Below are positions 22,426 to 33,685 of a stretch of 64,000 nt of DNA, in pieces. Within the stretch, counting starts at the first letter, position 1, and the number at the start of each line of letters is the position of its first letter. The notes under the pieces are model-generated. The model made no database searches. It saw nothing but the letters and a program-made list of their open reading frames with translations, and was not told the DNA's origin. Source of the DNA: Uloborus plumipes. Its lineage: Eukaryota > Arthropoda > Arachnida > Araneae > Uloboridae. The position numbers and the translations under genes are program-made. Location: NCBI GenBank assembly GCA_038373865.1, contig JAXGGA010001608.1, positions 1 to 64,000 of the forward strand. The letters are read 5' to 3'.

Positions 22426-25391
22426 GAGCGATTCCATACCAAATCACCGAAAAAAAAAAAAGTTGGTCGCACGACCGACTCGGATTTTTTTTTAATTTGG
22501 TACACAGATTGATGTTATAGAGGTATGAAAAAGCCCAAAAGGAAAGTTACCTGCTCCACTTATTTTCTGAGATACATGCCCTCAAAGTTTGTCCGCCCCG
22601 TCAAAATACTAAAAAAGTGATGTTATTTAATCATTTTTTATAAAAAATCGTACTCATGCAAAATAAAAGTGTTAGATATCTATGGAAACTAGTTACTCCA
22701 GGCATTCTGAAAAAAAATACTAGAACGTTCATAATGAAAATTGCCGAGGTACAGGGCTCTTTGAAGTTGTCACCACAAAAACTTGATTTTGCAGATTTTG
22801 CTAAAATTCAGGCATTTATTACAAAAAAAGGCAAACAAAACCAAAAGTTATCTCACTTTCTGGTAGTGTACAGGTCCTCCCTGTAAATTGTTACGCAATA
22901 AATTTTTGGGGTTTCTCACTCCTTCTTGGAAATATTTTAGCTTAAAGATAAGCCGTAAGGCAAAAAATGCGTTTTTGGCCATCTTGGCAGCCATTTTTCT
23001 CATAAAGGGGGAGCAGTAGAAACTTTAATTTTTTTTTTAAACAAGCCACTGATATGTTAGCTATTCACAGGAAAGGAGTTTACTTTTGGTTATTTCTCCC
23101 ATTAAGAGATATCCTGCTGACAGTATATGCATGTTTTTCGCGACGACCATATGCTTTTGTTCCCCCTCTCATGGACTTAAAATTAATTAAACCAAAAAAT
23201 AATGATATATTTATTATTAGCTGTATTATCTACCCAATATGTCATGAAATTTAATTTATTAAATTATTGAACAATAAATTAGATAATTGATGAAAAAAAG
23301 AAAAAGTATTTCTCTGATGCCTGCGCATTATGCATTCATAATTATAAAGCACTAAATACTTTCTTGAGAAATTAATTAACATAAATGAGCTCTAAATATT
23401 TATATTATAAGCAATACCCAATCTTGTGATTGGGATACTCCTGTTTTTAATTGAAGAATTTCTTGAATATCACATGAATGTCAGGAAAATAAATGAGGTC
23501 TTTTCGTTTGATGTAGGATATTTTATGACAAATTTCATTTGATGGGCTACTAACTGAACATGGTGATAAAGAGCTATTAATTTCAGCATCGAATTCCTTT
23601 TTACCTTATTAACAGTTAAATATTTACAAAATAATTAAATAAATAATTTAATATAAAGCCATGCTTGAAGAATTAAAATTAGTGCAACCCTAATTTATTC
23701 CCATACTGATCTTTACAAAATTGACATGCGTTAAGCACTGATAAGAACTGACAAGAAAAAGTTTACTCACTAAAATATTAGTTCACAGATACTATAAAGC
23801 ATACATTCTATTTTCCACAAAATAATACTGCAACAAAGAACAAGGGTATCCTCCTGTTTATAGCCATCAATCAGGAACATCCAATCACAAGATTGGGTAT
23901 TGCCTATGAGATAAATATTCGAAGCTCCTTTATTTTAATTGATTTTTCAAGAAATTCTTTAGTACCTACCCCTTTATACCCTTCTTCTTTGTTGCAGTAT
24001 TATTTTGTAGAAAATAGAATGTACGCTTTATAGTATCTGTGAACTAGTATTTTAGTGAGTAAACTTATTCTTGTCAGTTCTTATCAGTGCTCAACACATG
24101 TCAGTTTTGTAAAGATCAGTATGGGAATAAATTAGTTGCACTAATTTTAATTCTTCAAGCATGGCTTTATATTAAATTATTTATTTAATTATTTTGTAAA
24201 TATTTAACTGTTAATAAGGTAAAAAGGAATTCGATGCTGAAATTAATAGCTCTTTATCACCATGTTCAGTTAGTAGCCCATCAAATGAAATTTGTCATAA
24301 AATATCCTACATCAAACGAAAAGACCTCATTTATTTTCCTGACATTCATGTGATATTCAAGAAATTCTTCAATTAAAAACAGGAGTATCCCAATCACAAG
24401 ATTGGGTATTGCTTATAATATAAATATTTAGAGCTCATTTATGTTAATTAATTTCTCAAGAAAGTATTTAGTGCTTTATAATTATGAATGCATAATGCTC
24501 AGGCATCAGAGAAATACTTTTTCTTGTTTTCATCAATTATCTAATTTATTGTTCAATGATTTAATAAATTAAATTTTATGACATATTGAGTAGATAATAC
24601 AGCTAATAATAAATATATAATTATTTTTTGGTTTAATTAATTTTAAGTCCATGAGAGGGGGAACAAAAGCATATGGTCGTCGCGAAAAACATGCATATAC
24701 TGTCAGCAGGATATCTCTTAATGGGAGAAATAACCAAAAGTAAACTCTTTTCCTGTGAATAACTAACATATCAGTGGCTTGTTTTAAAAAAAAATTTAAG
24801 TTTCTACTGCTCCCCCTTTATGAGAAAAATGGCTGCCAAGATGGCCAAAAACGCATTTTTTGCCTTATGGCTTATTTTTAAGCTAAAATATTTCCAAGAA
24901 GGAGTGAGAAACCCAAAAAATTTATTGCATAGCAATTTACAGGGAGGACCTGTACACTACCAGAAAGTGAGAAAACCTTTGGTTTTGTTTGCCTTTTTTT
25001 GTAATAAATGCCTGAATTTTAGCAAAATCTGCAAAATCAAGTTTTTGTGGTGACAACTTTAAAGAGCCCTGTACCTTGGCAATTTTCATTTTGAACGTTC
25101 TAGTATTTTTTTTTTTCAGAATGCCTGGAGTAACTAGTTTCCATAGATATCTAACACTTTTATTTTGCATGAATACGATTTTTTATAAAAAATGATTAAA
25201 TAACATCACTTTTTTAGTATTTTGACGTGGCGGACAAACTTTGAGGGCATGTATCTCAGAAAATAAGTGGAGCAGGTAACTTTTCTTTTGGGCTTTTTCA
25301 TACCTCTATACCATCAATCTGTGTACCAAATTAAAAAAAAATCCGAGTCGGTCGTGCGACCCCCATTCGGTGATTTGGTATGGAATCGCTC
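22426..25391. mobile_element. Giant palindromic element, arms about 1.42 kb
   Basis: Left arm 22426-23848 and right arm 23977-25391 are inverted copies. They start GAGCGATTCCATACCAAATC and end with its complement, and are flanked by CTAA (22422-22425, 25392-25395). Over one 201-bp stretch (23054-23254 versus 24569-24769) the arms differ at 5 sites, about 2.5%. All 5 change the encoded residue, so the 66-residue frames are not under protein constraint. The 128-bp spacer contains a diverged third copy of arm sequence ('CAATCACAAGATTGGGTATT'). No transposase seen. Probably non-autonomous. Confidence 0.9.
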
Positions 25392-25999
25392 CTAAACAAA
25401 TGAACTTCGAAGTTAAAAAATGCCAGTTAAAACTAAAATACATAAAAAACCACAAATCGAAAGTTTTGAAGTGCAAAAGACGCGTAAAACTGTTTTTGCT
25501 GCAACAGTACACGATTGACAGCAAAACAAACTTCTCGTAGAATTTGTCTGTAAAATTTCCATGGATAACTGTCACTTGGTTAGGAAGGAGAATGATTTTA
25601 TGTGATAGGAAGTTTTAGTTAATCCCTCTTTTAAATGACAAAAAATTATAAAAACGCTTATCTGCAGCAATTCAGAGAGTATTCAACACATAATGAATGA
25701 ATTTTGAACAATTCTTCTTATAGAGAAAAATGCCTGAATTTTTTACATAAAACACTGGAGATACTGTTATTGAAATAAAGTATATTTCGGCCAAAGATTT
25801 ACTTGAGCAAGCAAACTTCCAAGTAAAAATTTCACCCAAAACTAATACATAAAAACCTCAAATCGGAAGTTTTGAAACGCAAAAGACGTATAAAACTGTT
25901 TTTGCTGCAACAGTATTTTAATGACAGTAAAACAAACTTCTCGTAGAATTTGTCTACTACAAAATTTCACTGGATGACTCATTTGGTTGCAACAATTGT

Positions 26000-27670
26000 T
26001 TTATGTAAGAGAAAGTCTTAGTTTATTATGTTTTAATGACAAAAAGTTCATAAAAATGCGCCTTCCTGCAATATTAAAAAAATGTATTTAAAGTTTTCAA
26101 AATGCATCTAAAACATTTCATCTTAAGTGGTAATTCAACGACGATAGAATAAATTTTACACGTAATGCACATTTTCGATGATACTAAATTACAGATTTTT
26201 TTTTGTCTCTTTTATGTCATGCGTCTTATTCAGTTGTGCGTTGCTTTTTAAAAATTCCGATGAAAAGCATTAAAAAATTAAGTGATTTAAATTTGACTCG
26301 TGTATTACTTTCAGCGGTTTCTCTCAATTTTGCATCGGCAGACTCTTGAGACTATATCTGCCCCCCCCACACCCGTTTTTTGATATTATCTCAAACGTTA
26401 ATTTGTGCAATATGCTATTAATTTCGAAAAAAAAAATCTTGAAAAATATGGAAAAGGTAATTGAAATAGTGTCAAAATGACTCTCTTTTGAAACACTATT
26501 GTAAAGTACGTAAATAATGAAAACTTTATTTCGACTTTTTTTCTACGTCGTTTCAACTTTATTTCTACATTTTTACATCGTTTTAGGTGAAAAAGTTTAT
26601 TTATTGAAATCTGAATGCTTTTTGTCTACATTTTTAAGCTACTTGTTCGCTTTCAAACTTTGTTTGCTCTAATATGAAGTTGAATTTTATTTGTAGGTCT
26701 TTGTTGTTTACATCATTTCTCGTCGGTGCCTTATGCCTTCACGTAAGCAAGAAATTTTTATGTAATGAATATAGTTATTTTTATCTTCAATTTTTTTCTC
26801 TCGTGAACAATTTTCAAGGGATGAAAATGACGCCAAAAAGGATTATGAAAAATAATAGCAAGAATTTTATTAAAGTAAAATCACTCAAACTTCCCGTAAA
26901 TCAGTTTATTTTACAGCAGGAGCAGCACTACCATAAAACAAACTTCTCTTGTCTTTGCAAATAGCAGTTATATATGAAAAAATATATAAATGAAAATATA
27001 AATTAAAAAAAAAAAAAAACAAGATTCAGATGGTTGTTTCAAAATTAAGGTTAGTATTTAATCTGCTTATGTTTGCACTACATACAAATGAGCAATTAAA
27101 AATAAAATAAAAATAAAAATAACAATTAAAACGGCAGCTACCTGAAATTGAACTCACAACTGCAAGATTTTATTAATTGCAAAGAGTTTTTTAAACTTGG
27201 TGAATAATATTGAAAAAAAAAGTTGGTTGCTTCGAAAATTTTTGATTTTTACGGTTTCTAAACACGAATATTGCTTCAATATTTGAAAAAAAATTTCAAT
27301 AAGTACTCGAACATTACTGCACATTACTTTTAACATTACTGTACACTAAAAAAATATAATATACTCGATGGCTGGCAGAGTAAAAACATATAAGATGGAC
27401 AAATTATATTGAAGTGTATCTACAGGAAATTTCAGACAAAATCTAAATTTACTTTGTCTAAACTTATTTATTTTTGGCGCTGAACCGTTTTCTGCACAAA
27501 AGTAAAATGCATTTTTATTTACGTTATCACTCATCAAAATCAAGACAGCAAACAAAAGAAAATCTTCATTTATGTTATTTTACTTTAACAAATATTTCAT
27601 TGCGTTATTAAACTAAAAAGAGAGAAACAAGTATGTGATTCACTGAAACTGGACCTAATTCTTTAAGACA

Positions 27671-27712
<42 letters not shown>

Positions 27713-27830
27713 CAATTTTTAAAATGAGCTGAAAGTGAAATAAAAGTGCTCTAAGTTTTAAAATGGATGAAATATTTAGTGAATAACAAACAGTTGCTCA
27801 ACAGGGGTATGCAAATCTTGCTAGAGCATA
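26000..27830. other. Gene-free AT-rich stretch
   Basis: Contains an (AAT)n microsatellite at 27672-27711 and A-runs. The 96-codon frame at 26674-26964 starts with a hydrophobic stretch but has no homology I recognise and a local base composition like its surroundings. Confidence 0.45.
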
Positions 27831-27960
27831 ACCCAAGTAGCATCAACTCATCGGATTTTGCTCGGCCGATCAACTAACTCCTCGTAAACTGATCCCGTAA
27901 CGCATGACGACATCGTTCCGATTAGTATCCGAGCACGGTTTTCGATGAGCTACTTTTCAT

Positions 27961-28380
27961 CGGAAAGCGATATCTTTCGGATCAACTTTCCCGATGAAAA
28001 TAAGATGAGCAAAATTCCATCGGAAAATGATATCCTTCCGATCAACTTTCCCGATGAAAATAAGATGAGCAAAATTCCATCGGAAAATGATATCCTTCCG
28101 ATCAACTTTCCCGATGAAAATAAGATGAGCAAAATTCCATCGGAAAATGATATCCTTCCGATCAACTTTCCCGATGAAAATAAGATGAGCTATATTCCAT
28201 CGAAAAACGATATCCTTCCGATCAAATTTCCCGATGAAAATTAACCGAGCTATGTGTTATTGGAAAACTATATACTTCCAATCAAATTTCCCGATGAAAA
28301 TATGCCAAGCTACAGATTTCATCGGAAAGAGGTCGTAAAGATCAAATTTTCTGATGAAAATTTTCCCAATCTCAAATTTT
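27961..28380. repeat. 60-bp tandem repeat, six units plus partial
   Basis: Units of exactly 60 bp (CGGAAAATGATATCCTTCCG, ATCAACTTTCCCGATGAAAA, TAAGATGAGCAAAATTCCAT). Units 2-4 (28021-28200) are almost identical; those after 28200 decay. Because 60 is a multiple of three, frames stay open on both strands (99 and 71 codons), but this is a by-product of the period. Confidence 0.93.
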
Positions 28381-28412
28381 TGTTAAATATGCAGTGTTGG
28401 TCTCATTATTCG

Positions 28413-28545
28413 TAGACTTGGTAGCGTGGTGGTAGAGCGTTGGCTTTCCGCGCCGATAACTCGGGTTCGATGCTGGAGTTGGCCAGTCGCAAATGGTTGG
28501 GGGAAATTAAAAAGAGGTTCCAAAATTCACTACCACGGAACTAAA
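28413..28545 (+). repeat. tRNA-derived SINE head
   Basis: A-box TAGCGTGGTGGTAGAGCG (about 28422) and B-box GGGTTCGATGC (about 28465) in tRNA-like spacing, then a short unrelated tail. It interrupts the CCCAAGTAGC element. Not a functional tRNA: acceptor ends do not pair. Confidence 0.6.
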
Positions 28546-28909
28546 CTGCGCTCTTTTTTCTTTTTTTCTCTTTTTTCTTTAAATTGATCCAACTCTCATC
28601 GTATTTTGATCCAAAATTTTTCGCCACGGAACTACACTGCTCGTATATTGATCCAACTCTCATCGTATTTTCATCCAAAATTGATCCTAAATTCATCGGC
28701 ACGGGACTGCACTGCTCGTAAATTGCTCCAAATCTCATCGTAAACTCATCGGATTTTGCTGTTCGGATTCTGATTGGCCGATGAGACATATTGGAGCAAT
28801 TCCCGATGAAAACTCATCGAAATCCGATCACCGGCCGATGAGAATTTCATCGGGTTTCGATGAATGGCCGATCATCGGCCGATGAGATTACGCTGCTAGG
28901 GGTTATCCT

Positions 28910-29146
28910 GTAAAAACAACAGTATTATACTGGCAGCAGAAATTCCAGTTAAAAACTGTAAAATGCACAGTAATAAACTGTAAAATCACAAATTTTACAG
29001 TTTTTTACTGTAAAGTAGTAACTTTACAGTTTATTTTTGTAAAATTAGGAATATTACAGTTTATTACTGTAAAATTGGAAATTTTTAGTTTGTTACCATA
29101 AAATCAGCTGCATTATACTGTAAAAACAACATCTATTTTTACAGTG
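28910..29146. mobile_element. M-family MITE copy 6
   Basis: Begins within the inner terminal module (CTGTAAAAACAACAGTATTA) next to the preceding element and ends AACATCTATTTTTACAGTG before TA. It has four TTTACAG/CTGTAAA units. The outer left end is missing. Confidence 0.75.
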
Positions 29147-29414
29147 TAGAAATGATTTGAAAAGGTGGTCAGGTTATCGAATGATTAGACATAAGAGAAA
29201 ACATATTTCTTCAGAACTAGTATACAAGTCTATAACTTCTTCAAGAGCTTTCCAAAAACGCAGAATTGTCTTAAAAATCCTGAATTACACAAATTACGTT
29301 TTCTTCAGTGCATTTTTAATAATGTATTGGTTTAAAACATTAGTACAAAATACATTTTATTTACCGGTTGTGAAATTCTAAGCACAGAAAAATGTCAATA
29401 TAGAGCGAATTTAA

Positions 29415-29910
29415 CCCATTAAGGCCTGACATTTTTTTTTCCAAAGATATTTTGTGTACTAGTTACAAACGGTGTTTAATTGACAGGAAAAATAATTTTA
29501 AAAAATATTATGTAAAAATAATTGTTTTATTAAGGAAAGAAAAATCGCCCCTTAAAAGTTACGACAGACCCCAGAGGGTACATACTTTTTTTACTAAATT
29601 TTTTTCTGCCTACGATATAATATTTAAAAAGACATTTTATAAGAAGAAATAAAATCAGCAATTAACATAAACTGAGAAGCTGGGAATAACTTTGAAAACT
29701 GAGTTTTTTTCTTGAGATTGTGAACGATGTGATTATTGATAAAGATCATTTTAAAACTGCTATAGAACACACTTTACAATGGTTACGTGCTGCAATCTAT
29801 TAATAACGAATTGAAACAACACCAAGGTACTAATTGAGTACTATTATTTGGCTGAAATGCTCATTTGAGGGAAATTCAGACCCTTTTTTTGACCGCTAGG
29901 CATTAATGGG
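29415..29910 (-). mobile_element. piggyBac-type MITE P2
   Basis: TTAA on both sides (29411-29414, 29911-29914). Ends CCCATTAAGGCCTGAC and GCATTAATGGG. Same internal sequence as P1, in reverse orientation. The subterminal hairpin has been partly lost. Confidence 0.88.
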
Positions 29911-30429
29911 TTAAAACAAAGAACAGAATGTTACAAAATCACAGACTATGAAATTGCTTCAATAAATATGCAATTGCTTTATTTTAACTTAACATTGTCA
30001 TTAACGACACTTCTGCCATAAAAGAAATTGGTCAAAAAAATTAACATAAATAAATAATTCTGCCGTCACAAGAAAGAAAGCACTGTCTCTAAAGGGGGGG
30101 GGGGGGCAGGGGAACTACAATACATACATTTTCAACCTTCATAAACGCTATTAAATTTTTCATAAAAATGTTTTAGCTCATACGTAGAACCCTGCAGGAA
30201 CAAAATTTTAAATTTCTTTGATAACTTTATCTTTGAACTAATAACAACAAATTTGTGGAAATGAAACGCAGCAAAATTTTTATTTAAAGTCTTTTAAGTT
30301 ATGACAGCAGAATTGTCAAACAATTTATTAAAGCAGTATTAAAAAAAAGGGCTAAAGCCCTTTATTGCAATTGCTTAAAATGTAAGTAAATTAATTTTGT
30401 TTTTAATTACATTGGCATTAATATTAAGA

Positions 30430-30675
30430 TTGGCAATAATAAATAATTTGGACATTTCTGTCGTTGGTCTGGCAAAAGCTTTGGGCAAATTTCGCGATCT
30501 AGAAAAATCGGCAGGCGTGGAAATACCGCCTGTAATTGAAGACAAAAAAAATTTTCTTACCTTATTAAGACAATCTGAATTTATTCAGATGGGTGACCCA
30601 AAAGGCAAAGTTGTCATTGGCAAAATATTTCAAGTTGTTAATACTGACTTATACATAGATTTTGGTGGAAAAATT
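30430..30675 (+). CDS. MRPS28: Mitochondrial ribosomal protein S28 (bS1m) exon or fragment
   Basis: The open segment encodes a stretch ending [19 protein letters not shown] and [17 protein letters not shown], which I recognise as the conserved core of MRPS28, a small-subunit mitoribosome protein. After GGK-Ile a weak donor, GTAATT, begins at 30676; beyond it the reading frame turns into unrelated residues and stops. The 5' boundary is uncertain: an AG precedes ATTGGCAATAAT near 30430, without a good pyrimidine tract. No partner exons were recognised on either side within the window. It is either a middle exon of a gene with very long introns or a pseudogene fragment. An AAT microsatellite of about 235 bp starts only 115 bp downstream. 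Confidence 0.7.
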
Positions 30676-30789
30676 GTAATTGTATATATAAAATTGACAA
30701 TATAAATTCCTGTGCCACGAGTTGTCTCTTCAATGTGAAAAGGATTGAAACGTTAAGAGTGAGAACAACAAGCCCTATTAATTGCTCAA

Positions 30790-31027
<238 letters not shown>

Positions 31028-31400
31028 CACTTTTCTTCTTTTTGAAGACACTTTTTTTGATGAATATGGTTTCTGTACATGATTTTAGACAGTATGCAAG
31101 AAAGTCCAAAACATAGTTTTCCAAGGAGAAGTATTATTCAAAGAGATTCTGTATTGAGTCTCCCTTCTTATGAAAATTTACCCTTAATACGAGTATGAAG
31201 CAAAGGAAAATGTTTTAAGCTACCCTTTCAATTTTAGAAAAATTTCTCTTTAAAGCAAATAGAAAATAAATTATAATTATTTTAATTATATTTTTCAATT
31301 TTAAAAAATCCTCCGCAGGAAGGAAGTGGAAAAGAAAGAAGAAAAAAGTTTCTTTTTTGCACAATATAACCATTTCACCATCAATACTAATGAATATTAA

Positions 31401-31835
31401 CAGAGATCAACAGATACGTGGATACTTTTGCTTCTTTTCTGTCACAGTTTATACTTGTTAGAGAATGCTCCAAGATATACAGATGAAAACACTAAAACGG
31501 AAAGATTTTTCATTTTAGATTCGCAGCATTCAGCAGCAAAAAAAATCGATGGAAAAAAGACTTTTAAATAATTTTCTATAACTGTAAGAAAATTTATAAG
31601 AGATCAACAGATTAGAGTGCTAAGATAGACCGATTAGAGATATTAATAAGAGATCAACAGAGATACGCGGAGACTTATATTTACTTCTTTTTGTCACAGT
31701 TTTACTTGTTAGACAATATTCCAAGATATACAGATGAAAACACCAAAATGGAAAATTCGCAGCAACTTGCAGAAATAGAAATCGATGGAAAAAGACTTCT
31801 AAATAATTTTCAATAACTAAGAAAATTTTTAACAA
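31401..31835. repeat. Direct duplication of a roughly 200-bp segment
   Basis: 31401-31605 and 31648-31835 share 'caacagatacg', 'tccaagatatacagatgaaa' and 'aatcgatggaaaaa' blocks in the same order, with small indels. Copies are joined by a repeated 'aagagatcaacag'. No coding signal. Confidence 0.8.
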
Positions 31836-31869
31836 TCAATCGAATCAAAGGAAAAATATGTTCTACCAC

Positions 31870-32195
31870 TTTCTACACTCCGCAGGGAAATTCCCCTTTG
31901 GCATCTTCCCACATTGAATAAAATTCGCCCACATTAATAAAAGCCAAAACTGGGGGAAGACGACTTTCATTCCCCCACCCCCTCCTTTCCCGCGCATTTT
32001 ACGGTCGCGTGCTGAAAAGTTGGGGGGTCGGCTGCGTGGGGTGGGAAGAGAAGTGTGTGAAAAAGCGGGAAAGTATGTTCTCAGGATGTCACGCAACAGA
32101 GCCTTCGGAAAGGTGTACCGCTTATTGAGCTGTTTTTGTACGGATTCCGCTTTGGTTGTGAGAGACTTTCCCCTCTTTGAGGTTTGTTTACATTT
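31870..32195. promoter_or_regulatory. GC-rich block with paired E2F-like words
   Basis: Contains TTTCCCGCGC (about 31986) and GCGGGAAAG (about 32067) facing each other, plus GGTGGGAAG. Frames open on both strands over a GC-rich stretch with no recognised product. Could be a promoter or regulatory block; weak. Confidence 0.25.
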
Positions 32196-32710
32196 GCGGA
32201 GATAGTCTAATTTATATATGTTCGAATGTCGTATTCAGTTTTATCGGAAAATACCACATGTGTTCATTTAAGTGCCAAAAGAAAATTGAGATATTTTTTA
32301 TAATTGTCTGCATGAAATGTCTAAATCAATATAAAAATTAATTTCATTGCTTATATCTAGACTAAATTAGATGTAAAAGAAATAATTTCAGTCAAAAAAA
32401 TTTTAAAAATAATAATAATGCAAAAAGTATTAATAAGAAGTTCTCTTTTGTGAAAAATGATCAGGTTTATTTATTTATTTATTTATATTTTTCAAATACC
32501 ATTTTTTATGTTTTATTTTTTCCATCTCCCCACCTCAGCTTTCGATAAGGAAATAAGGAAAATAGGATTGTCTTACTCACTGAAATAGTAATTATTAGTT
32601 TCTATTTTGTGCAGAAATAACACGTTTTATTTTTAAAAAAAAACGGCCTCATCAAAAAATCTTTCTTTCCAAAGTCTTTGATAATAAGAATAAAATTGTT
32701 TTATTCAATA

Positions 32711-33497
32711 CTAGCTGACCCGGCGAACTCTGTTCCACCTTAAAGGCAATAAATAAAAAAAATTTGAATTTATTAAGTTTTTTATTAGAAAATTTCAAAA
32801 AAAATTAAGTACCTACATTAATCATTCATTATTGTTTCTGTATTTTAATACATAGGTTGCTCTTCACTAAAGTACCTTGTGATGCACAACATTTTTTGTT
32901 TTATTATCAGGCGCAAAAAGAAACAACGCAGATGGTCTTCCGACCCGTAAACATGCCACATATAATTGACCATGGGAAAAACAGTGATGTTCTAGATTCA
33001 AACCATAAACTTTTAAGGATTGGCCTTGTGATTTGTTAAAGGTCATGTCAAATGCAAGACGGATCGGAAATTGAAGTCTTGTAAATTCAAACGGCATATC
33101 GGTTGGGATCATCGGGATCCTAGGAATGAGCAATCGTTTCTGACAGCTTATCACATATAAATTTCAAGGGAAGTAACGCGTTTGTTTATAATTTATTTCA
33201 CGAAAAAGTCAAATAACACTCAACGCATAGCTAACTTACAACCTGTTTACTGCACTCCGGAAGCTGCCAGAACGTGTGCTTTATGTCGCTCATCCATGGA
33301 GGTGTCAAAAAAGACTTCGCAAAAAGGCGAAGTCAATAAGACATTTTTTCCATTTATGTAACTGACACACATAAATTATAGCCTATGTCCGTCTCCTGGC
33401 TCTAAGCTACCTACCCACCAATTTTTAGCCATATCGGTACAGCCGTTCTTGAGTTATAAATAGTGTAACTAACACGACTTTCTTTTATATATATAGA
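32711..33497 (-). mobile_element. Internally deleted Helitron remnant
   Basis: Read on the minus strand, the element starts TCTATATATATAAAAG (33497) and ends GGGTCAGCTAG (32711), i.e. 5'-TC and 3'-CTRR, with T following the 3' end as expected for insertion at A/T. These termini plus a helicase fragment make the Helitron call firm. The 5' flanking base is T rather than the usual A. At 787 bp it is far shorter than an autonomous Helitron of several kb. Confidence 0.82.
32867..33154 (-). pseudogene. C-terminal fragment of Helitron PIF1-like helicase
   Basis: A 95-residue open segment carries FDMTFNKSQGQSLKVYGLNL and SHGQLYVACLRVGRPSALF, ending DNKTKNVVHHKVL. These match the last helicase motifs (V and VI) of Rep/Hel proteins. 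The motif VI residue before the Arg finger is Leu in place of the usual Ser. The rest of the Rep and helicase domains is absent. It lies inside the element bounded by 32711 and 33497. Confidence 0.85.
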
Positions 33498-33634
33498 AAA
33501 CAGACCTTTACTCGAGAATCGTGCATGAGCATTTAAGCTTTCTCTTTTCTTCAGGTATGATAGTTAGCCTTACCAGAGAATGAGCACGCTAAGCAGACTA
33601 GCAAATGAACAGTTCGTACTTTTTACCTTTTTTT

Positions 33635-33685
33635 TACCTATGTATCTAAATAAAGCTATAAAAGCTTTATTTAGATACATAGGTA
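33635..33685. repeat. Perfect 23-bp inverted repeat (hairpin)
   Basis: TACCTATGTATCTAAATAAAG and its complement with a 5-nt loop (ATAAA, 33658-33662). Arms match perfectly. The loop is too short for a typical microRNA precursor. Confidence 0.8.

Larger units (their letters stand above)
20900..26000. repeat. Diverged tandem repeat array split by later insertions
   Basis: A unit containing 'ttttgaagtgcaaaagac', 'actgtttttgctgcaacagt', 'acttctcgtagaatttgtct' and 'aagtatatttc...aaagattta' occurs near 21060-21150 plus 22316-22421, at 25396-25560 plus 25720-25800, and at 25800-25990. The first copy is interrupted by an M MITE (21152-22314) and by a giant palindrome (22426-25391). Confidence 0.75.
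27831..28902. mobile_element. Element with CCCAAGTAGC termini and inner 60-bp satellite
   Basis: Left CCCAAGTAGCATCAACTCATCGG matches the inverse of the right end (CCCTAGCAGCGTAATCTCATCGG). Inner sequence is built from ATCGG/CCGAT words. A 60-bp tandem array and a tRNA-derived SINE lie inside. The right end abuts an M MITE. Confidence 0.65.

Noticed and set aside
23054..24769. Matching 66-residue proteins in both arms of the palindrome
   Set aside because: The five differences between copies all change residues and none is silent, so there is no sign of protein-level selection.
26674..26964. A small secreted protein with a signal-peptide-like start
   Set aside because: AT-rich DNA readily encodes Leu/Phe-rich starts. 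The rest is Lys/Asn/Phe-rich with no domain, and there is no splice or promoter evidence.
27945..28244. A 99-codon repetitive protein (KMSKIPSENDILPINFPDEN repeats)
   Set aside because: The 60-bp period keeps frames open on both strands. The array lies in a transposon-like element and decays without respect for codons.
27961..28380. CRISPR-like regular array
   Set aside because: The whole 60-bp unit repeats with no unique spacers, and the DNA is eukaryotic.
32040..32075. Su(H) sites in GTGGGGTGGGAAG and GTGTGTGAAAA
   Set aside because: Neither fits YGTGRGAA: the first has G at the Y position and the second has T at the R position.
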